A stretch of DNA of 64,000 nt. Origin: JAGQOZ01 sp041399205. Its GTDB lineage: Bacteria > Planctomycetota > Planctomycetia > Pirellulales > Pirellulaceae. The notes beneath the pieces are model-generated. The model saw only the letters and a list, made by a program, of their open reading frames with translations. It ran no database searches and had not been told where the DNA came from. Every line of letters begins with the position of its first letter. The stretch's first letter is position 1. This document shows, piece by piece, positions 56,501 to 64,000 of the stretch. Position numbers and translations under genes: made by a program. The stretch is taken from positions 186,001 to 250,000 of the forward strand of contig JAWKTK010000008.1 of the NCBI GenBank assembly GCA_041399205.1. The letters run 5' to 3'.

Positions 56501-59500
56501 ATCTGGTAGTCGAAGGAACTCCGGGCGGCCCGCTCCAGTCCATCAATCCGGCACCCGCCATCACGAATACTCGTCTTACACCCGTAGATGGCGGTAGTTT
56601 AGGCGCCGGCGACTATTCGTACAAATTCACCTACGTAGAAGATGACGGCACGGAAACTCCAGCTTCGGCCGCCACGGCGACGGTGACGCTGTTGGGCCGA
56701 GGTGTTCAGGGGACGGTTCGCATCAGCAGCGTTCCTCAGTCAACTCGGACCGACGTCGTGACCACTCGGATCTATCGCAGTGAAACCACCGGCATTGGCC
56801 CGTACACGTTTGTAGGAGAAGTCAACAAAGGCGTGCGAACCTTTGTAGATGACGGTTCGGTGATTGGTGGCGCGGAGCTGAACGAACAGCAAGTTGACTT
56901 AAACGCGCGACTGGACGCGCGACTGACCATTGATCCAGGCATGGTCATCAAGATGGACGGAGCCCACATTGATGTTTCGCTGGGTGGTGATTTGTATGCT
57001 GAAGCTCAGCAAGGTCATGAAGTGGTCTTCACGTCCATGCGAGACGATCGGTATGGTGCCAGCGGTTCGTTTGACACCAACAACGATGGTCGCCGAGCGT
57101 CCGCAAAGCCAGGCGATTGGGGCGGCATCAGTGCAGGCCCGCTGAGTACGTTAAGCATTGATCACGGCGTTATTTCATACGCGGGTGGTGTGACCAAAGT
57201 GGAAGGCAATTTTGCCGGTTTCAATCCCATTGAAATTCACCAAGCGACCGCTCGAGTGACCAATTCGCTGATTTCGAATAACGCCGAAGGCACCGGCGGT
57301 CAGGCGCCCACTAATCGTTACGGACGAGGCTTCAATGGATCGGGCGATTTTTGTTCGAGGTGCTCAGCCGATCATTGTCGACAATATCATTCGCGATAAC
57401 GAAGCGCCGTCGTCAATGTCAATCCGAATGCGTTGAACAGTGCTCTGGTTCGAGACCTAGGTCGTCAAACCGGTGAAGTCGATGCGATTTCAGCCTACGG
57501 CGACAATCAAGGTGCTTTGATTCGAGGCAACTTGACTGACGGTAACGGCATCAACGGCATGATTGTGCGTGGCGAAGTGCTGACCACAGAATCGGTCTGG
57601 GACGACACCGACATTGTTCACGTGGTGTTTGACGAAATTGTGGTGCCAGACTTCCATACGTTCGGCGGTCTTCGCTTACGAAGTGCGCTTCGGGCAGCTT
57701 GGTAGTGAAACTTAACGGCGAAGAAGCTGGATTCACCGCCACGGGTGTGGAACTAGACAATGACGACCGGATTGGCGGTCGAGTCATGGTATTAGGCCAG
57801 CCCAATTTCCCGGTAGTAATGACGTCTTTGCGCGACGACAGCGTGGGCGCTGGCTTCACGCCGCAAGGTGCCGTGCAAGTGGACACCGATGGCAATGGAG
57901 ATCGATTCGATCCCGGTTCCAGTTTGCCGACCGGTCCCGAAGTGAACAACGGTGTGCAGATTGATAACGATGTTGTCGGGACTTCGCCTGGTTCGTTAGA
58001 AGCGACTCCGGCTGCCGGCGGTTTCATCACCAATACGAACGCCACCATCCAAACGCAAGCACAGATTTTGCAAAACCAAAACGTGATCACTCAGTTCACT
58101 AACTTTGTGGACGTGGGTATCAACGGTGCCGCCGTCAACTTGGCCAACACCAACATTACACTCGCACCAACGCTAGTGGCGCATGACGTGGTGGTCAGCG
58201 AAGGTAACTTTACCGTTCCGCAAGGAAATAGGACCAAGACGATTTCTTGGCGAGTGGAAACGTGGTTGGATAACGGCGACCCCAAAATCTACAACAAGAT
58301 TACGCTGTCGTCGGATGCAGATCTGGACGAAACGTTGGGTTCCATTCGAGTCATCAATTACTTCGACCAAAATATCGTCGCCTTGAACAACGATATTCTG
58401 GTTCCGCGAGGCACTCCGGGCGAAGCCGACTTCTTGGCCTTTGCTTTTGATGACGCAGAACGAATCGGCTTTGGTCATGGTGGTATTTACGACGAAGGCG
58501 AAGGGCTGTCGAATGCCACGTTCCGAGGTTGGGCAGCAGATACCGCCGGCAATTTATTGGGTAATATTTTGGGTGCGGGTGCCGGGTATTCCGTACGCGG
58601 AAACATCAACCAACAAGCTCTGCCGTTGGTGGACGATGTGGAGCTTGGTGACGTGTACGGTCCGCAGGACGTAGGGACTGCGTTTGCCTGGGACGTCAAC
58701 AGTCAATCGCACACCGCCATGGTGACGTCTTACGTGCAGCTGATTTCTCGTAATCCGGCTTCGCAAGCAGGTGATTGGCGAGGCATCGTGTTGGACGAGT
58801 TCAGCCATGACCGTAACGTGTCAGTGACCACGGAACGCGAAGGTTCGAACGCACAGGACCCCGGCGTCAACGACCTGCCTTCGCGAGCACAATACTTGGG
58901 CATTTTGGCTCCCAAGGAATTGGCCGGCGACGAAACGCAACGACTCGGTTTTGAAGTTGACGGTTATCTCAATAATGAAACCGATCTGGACGTTTACAGC
59001 TTCAAGGGGATTGGCGGGACAGAAGTCTGGATTGACATTGATCAGACTTCCGTTGGCTTTGATTCGATCATTGAATTAATTGACGCCAATGGCGTGCTGT
59101 TGGCCAGTTCGGACAATTCGGTCGACGAAATGTCCGGCGCAGCGGCCGTGTCGGGCATCGGCAACAGCTTGGACCGTTCGATTTTCAACTCTGTTGATCA
59201 CTATTCGATCAATCGATTGGATAGTGGTATGCGAGTCAGCTTGCCGGGCGCGGTGGGCGTGACCAATACGTATCATGTCCGAGTGCGTTCGGCAGGCACG
59301 GGAGCCCTGGACGGTGGTAAGACGCATGGTGCTTACCAGTTGCAGATTCGCTTGAAAGAATTTGACGAAGTGGCTGGTTCGACCATTCAATTTGCCGACA
59401 TTCGTAACGCCCAAACGGCCATTCAAGTATTTGGCCAGCCAGCCCATTCGCCACTATTGGGTGAAGCAGGCGAAGACGGCACGCCCAATGAAGTTCGTGC

Positions 59501-62500
59501 CGACGCTCAGGACCTGGGCAATGTCCTGACGACCAATCGCGGCGAATTGGCCCTCACGGGAACACTGTCTGCCGAAGATGATATTGACTGGTATCAGATT
59601 GAAGTACGAGCTGAAAATCTACAGAGAATTGGCACCGATCCAGAATGGGTGGCGGTCACGTTTGATGTCGATTTCACTGACGGCTTTGGCCGACCCAATA
59701 CCGTGCTTTGGCTATACGATGAAAACGGAAACTTGGTGTATAGCTCCGACGATTCATCCATCGCCGATGATCGACCGTCGCAAAGCGCCACCAGTGTCAA
59801 TGACTTGCGAGCGGGAAGTGGTGGCGCGGCCGACCCGTACTTGGGAACGGTCGAGCTGTTGGAAGGTACTTACTACTTTGCGATTACCAACAAAGGCCCC
59901 ACGCCAAACGCGATTCGCAACAACTTGCTGCTTCGTACCGAACCGGTGAATTCGCTGGTGCGAATCGCCGAAGATCAAATCAGCACTTCGGGCGAATCAG
60001 GGATTCCCGTCGGGCCAATTATCACCAATCTGTTTACGAATGATTATTCGATCATTCCCGCCGATGGTGCCGACATCAATGACGGCGAAGTTTTTGTCGT
60101 CACAGATCTGAGTGGCAATTCAGTGACGTATGAATTTGATTCGGATGGAACGGTGATCGGCAACAACGTGCCTGTGCCGTTTACCGAAACAGATTTGTCC
60201 TTCCAAATTGTCGGACAGATTGACACCCTGATCAATCAAAATGGTCCTGCCGGCGTTACTTCGCAGGGCGGAACCTTGACCGGCGCGGCGGGTGTGACCA
60301 GCATTCCCGCTCGCGGTTTCGGCAAAGCGTCTCTGTACATCAGCAAGCCTAGCTATGTGCCGTTCACGTTGAATGATGTGACGCTGTTTGCCGCCCAAGA
60401 TTCCGGCCCCGATGAAACTCGTTTGATCACACTGGACGCGTATACCGGCGAGCAAGAAAACATTGTCGGTATCTTCCCGCAGAACGTCCGAGACATCGGT
60501 GCCAAGCCAGATGGTCGCATTTACGGTTTCACTGTCACGGAACAGATGCCCGATACGACCAACGTGGGTAACTATTTGGAAATCAATCCCAAAACACCCG
60601 CTGCCCAAGCCACGGTACTGTCCAATAATTTGGGTGACGACGGCATCACCGGCTACCAGGACGACGCGGCGAATCCTGGAACAGCAGTAGACGCGATGGA
60701 CGGCGTCTTCTTTGATGCCGTCACGTTCGGTAGCCCAGATCAGGTTCTGCGAGGCTTCGGGATTGCTCATCGAGTGTTACAAGATCCTCTGAACGTTGTC
60801 GGCCCGGTTCGCAATCTGTTGTACGAATTCAATATCGACAGCGGACAAGCATTTAGTCTGCCGGGACCAGATCCGGTAGATCGAGAAGACGTGGAACTGT
60901 TGGAAGGTGGCGGCACCCAAATTCGCGAACGCGGCCAGCTGGATCTGTTAACCGACCCCATTGGACTTGGTAACAACGCTCTGGTCATTCCTGCTGCAAC
61001 CGAAATTGATGCCAATGGCGTCACTATTCCTCGAGTTACCGATGGGCTGCAATTCACCGTCGACGATGGTGCTGGAAATATCTACAACTTTGAATTTGAT
61101 TCGGGCCCAGAAGTCACGTTCCAACATGATCCGGCGGGCGGCGTTTTTGTTCGCGACGGCGACACATTCTTGTTGGATGGAACGGCGTTTGAGTTTGATT
61201 CGGGTTCTGTGATTGTCGTAAGTGCTACCAGCGCGGCTGGCTTGTCCGATGGTGACACTTTGACGATTACCGATAGTCAAGTGCCGATTGTGACTAAGAC
61301 GTTTGAATTTGATCGAGACGGTACGATTAGTCCCGGCAATATTCGAATTCCATACACCAACAATACCAATCAAGCCGATTTGATTGTCGATATCGTCGAT
61401 CGCATCAACACCACGGCCAACTTTGAAGTCATCGCGGTGCCCGTTCCGGGGACCAATCGAATTGACTTGATCAACGAATCAGATTCGATTGGTGCGATCA
61501 GTAATTCATCCGCCGTGATTGTGCAAGGTGCGCCGGGTGGTAGTGCCAATCTGATTTCATTTGAAGAAAGCATGACGCACACCGAATTTGGTCAAGCCAT
61601 TGACGATTCGGTTCCTGGTGCCAGTGCTGATGGCATCCGTTTGAATTTTGCCGGCTACGACACCGGAGACTTCCGGCAGATTGTTAATCGAAATGTCTTC
61701 ACGGTGGTGGCAGGCAGTGACGGGGCCGTGACCAATGGGTTCATTGCCATTGACTTTGAAGCCGGGGATACTCCGGCTACTGCGGCGCAACGAGCAGCTA
61801 CGATGATTCAAAACGCGACGCCGTTGCAAGTTCAAGAGAACGGTGGATCACTGGTCTTCAATGGCGGTGAAATCATTGTCAGTGTTGAAGATCCACTGCG
61901 CATCGGCGGCACGGCTCCCGGTGGTGACATCACCGGTTTGGCATTTGTGAACGGAACGCTGTACGGTGTCACAGCGGAAGGCCCCGATGTTCCTGGTAGA
62001 CCGGATGGTGGTACGGGCGGTGGCCTGTATCGAATTCTCGGAACGCTGTCGAATAACGCGGTCGCCGACTATGTGGAAACGGCCACGGACTTATTGACCG
62101 GTGGTCGAGACGCTCAGGGGAATCCTACGGGTGGCCCCATTCAGTTTTCAGCATTGTCGGCCGGTCCGGAAAACATGGAGGACGGTCGGTTTGCCAACAT
62201 GCTGTTCGGACTCGACTATTTTGGCAACTTGTACGCGTTCAATTTGCAGGGCGAACTACAGCCTGTGTTCATGAACAGTCAAGTCAGCGTTTCGACGGGG
62301 TTGACTAATCTGACCGGTTTCGCCTTCTCGAATCTGGACATCAATCTCTGGCATACGACAGTTCAACGGGGCAACGATGTTGGTCATGGTACCAATATTG
62401 CTCCAGACGCCAGTCGAATCGAGGATGTCGTCGGAGGTACCAGCCTGTACTTTGCGTTTGAAAACGCCAACGTGATGCAAGGCGATTGGACCGGCTTCAA

Positions 62501-64000
62501 TGATCCGGGTTTCACCAATGGCATGGACTTCCCCGGAGGTGCCGCTGGTTCGATCGAATCGAATACCTTTAGTTTGGCTGACTACCAAACGGGCGACAGT
62601 CCCAAACTTTACTTCAACTACTTCCTGGAAACCGAAAACGTTCAGGCGGAACGCAACGTGGCGGACGAATTCATGCGAGATTCATTCCGCGTGTTTGCGT
62701 CGGCCGACGATGGAGATTGGGTGCTGCTGACCACCAACAACTCGTTTACCGGACCTGGCATGGCCGACGACGAATTCGACTACAATGGCGCCGTTCAAGA
62801 AACGTTTGATGGAACCGGTTGGCGACAAGCCAGTGTCGACTTGGGCGCTTTTGTAGGCCAAGACAACGTGCGACTGCGTTTTGATTTTTCGACGGCCGGT
62901 GGTTTCGATATTGGCAACACTGGCGGCCATGAAATCCGAGCGGTCGCGGCCAGCCAACTTGCGGATGGCGACCAGCTGATTCTGGACGACGCCACCTTTG
63001 AATTTGATTTTGGTTACCTGCTTTCGGCACCGACGGGCAGTGCCATTGAAGATGGCGAAACCTGGTCGCTTAACGATGGCTTGCAAACCGTTACCTTTGA
63101 ATTTGATCTCGGAAATGGCGTACAAGCGGGCAACCTGCCGATCGCCTTTGATGCCGGCATGTCTGCCTATGATGTGGCAGATTCGATCGAAAATGCCTTG
63201 GCCCTGGGCTTTGGCAAAGGCGTGGTTCAAGCCGACTTGCGAATCGAACAGAACGATTTGATTTCTCAAGCAACCGAAACAACGCTGACCGCCGGCACCA
63301 TCGTCGCTCAAGGTGAAATTGGCGATAATCCCGTGCTGTTTGGCACCAATACGGGACGGGATGTCGATCTGCTGAAAATCAGTCTGCAGCCTGGCCAACG
63401 AGTCACCTTGGATGTGGATACACCCGGCCTAGATGGTTTGCGAGATTCGGTGATACGGCTTTTTGATGCAGATGGTGTCGAAGTTGCGATTAACAACAAC
63501 GGTGCTGCTCCAGACGAAGGTGGCTTCACTCTAGATTCGTATCTGGATTACACAACTGTGGAAGGCGGAATCTTCTATGTTGGAGTCAGTGGAAGCGCAA
63601 ATACGTTGTACGATCCCAATGTTCAGGGCAGTGGTGTTTCGGGAGCCACAGGCACGTATCGATTGGCAGTGACCATGTTTGCCGATGAAGTTTCGCCCTA
63701 CAGTGTTAGGCGTTTCGGCAACCTACTGAACTTGGACGGCATCGTCAATTTGTCTCAGTCAAACGCCGATTCCGCACTGCAAGTGGTGGGCGAACCGGGT
63801 GCCGATGGCGTGGCGATTCCCGTCAACATTCACATGAGCGACGACGAAGTCGCCTGGGCCTTGCGAACAGCACTGGCCACGGAATTTGGATCGGGAGATC
63901 CGTCGGGCATCATTGGTTACAACGACGTCGTAAAAATTCATGGGCATGAGGTGATTGATGCCGGACCGCTGGGCTGGGACTTCTTCCTGGATGGCGACGA
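53590..64000 (+). CDS. Giant secreted zincin with PPC domains and FEFD repeats (runs off window, three frameshifts)
   Basis: The gene starts at ATG 53590 (AGAGG upstream) with a basic leader and LEQRMLLT at residues 37-44. The first frame (to 57399) has Ig-like units, then the zincin motif HEIGHLLGLGH at His473, a PPC domain (VDIDLYQFNVQQTGLFS to GTYFLGVTAKG) and parallel-beta-helix-like segments (FVSIQTASG, GDWGGIVFQNDVDRA). Frames shift near 57345, 57409 and 57690, after which the frame is open to the window end. That part has two further PPC-like units (DDIDWYQIEV, DVDLLKISLQPGQ) and six FEFD motifs between 60.1 and 63.1 kb. The product would exceed 3450 residues and is surface-exposed or secreted. 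The catalytic motif is complete; the substrate is not known. Confidence 0.85.

Noticed and set aside
1..64000. tRNA, rRNA or other structural RNA genes
   Set aside because: Reading both strands for tRNA loop signatures and rRNA blocks gave no candidate I could support.

Overview
The window looks like chromosome of a member of the Planctomycetota, most likely order Pirellulales. This rests on family content: secreted giants with an LEPR-XLL-type N-terminal motif, a BBP7-like beta-barrel with a Cys/Gly-rich N-terminus, a DUF1559 pseudopilin-like protein with its H-x9-DG signature, a planctomycete-type ECF sigma factor next to a Ser/Thr kinase, dockerin repeats on a cell-surface protein, LL-diaminopimelate aminotransferase, and many small Tyr/His-rich secreted proteins. 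No rRNA, tRNA or CRISPR was found. The species cannot be named from the sequence alone.

Layout. 1-0.9 kb: start of a type II topoisomerase A subunit (minus). 1.6-4.4 kb: two small secreted proteins, then two tiny basic proteins sharing a C-terminal motif, on either side of a degenerate receiver-like protein. 4.8-9.2 kb (minus): ROK sugar kinase, a stand-alone LigD-type phosphoesterase-like domain, and a DUF11-repeat envelope protein. 9.7-12.3 kb: two coupled planctomycete proteins of unknown function. 12.3-13.9 kb: a non-coding mosaic of four nested repeat families. 14.2-21 kb: a triple-repeat secreted protein, sigma factor plus kinase, and two sialate O-acetylesterase-like secreted proteins. 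21.2-23.1 kb: a PhnZ-like phosphonate oxygenase with a DUF5690 membrane protein. 23.1-28.1 kb: a crcB fragment, then a three-gene ABC transporter operon (minus). 28.6-32.5 kb: DUF1559 protein, intact crcB, M20-type peptidase, rlmN.

32.6-37.7 kb (minus): a tight operon of MoxR ATPase, DUF58 protein, transglutaminase-domain membrane protein and NUDIX hydrolase, with start/stop overlaps. 38-45.7 kb (plus): zinc-ribbon/terpene-cyclase-fold membrane protein, metallo-beta-lactamase-fold hydrolase, small secreted protein, DUF1572 (DinB-like) protein, methyltransferase with a signal peptide, SIS sugar-phosphate protein, MetE C-terminal-like methyltransferase and DUF2752 protein. 45.7-64 kb: dapL, a large secreted zincin with dockerin repeats (minus), the BBP7-like barrel (minus), and a second giant secreted zincin (plus) that runs off the window.

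Six genes are interrupted by frameshifts that often come in clusters of two or three within 50-350 bp while the flanking reading frames stay long and well conserved. This could be assembly error or real decay; the sequence alone does not decide. The strongest candidates for undescribed biology are the nested repeat array (12.3-13.9 kb) and the small basic protein / pseudo-receiver cluster (3.2-4.35 kb).
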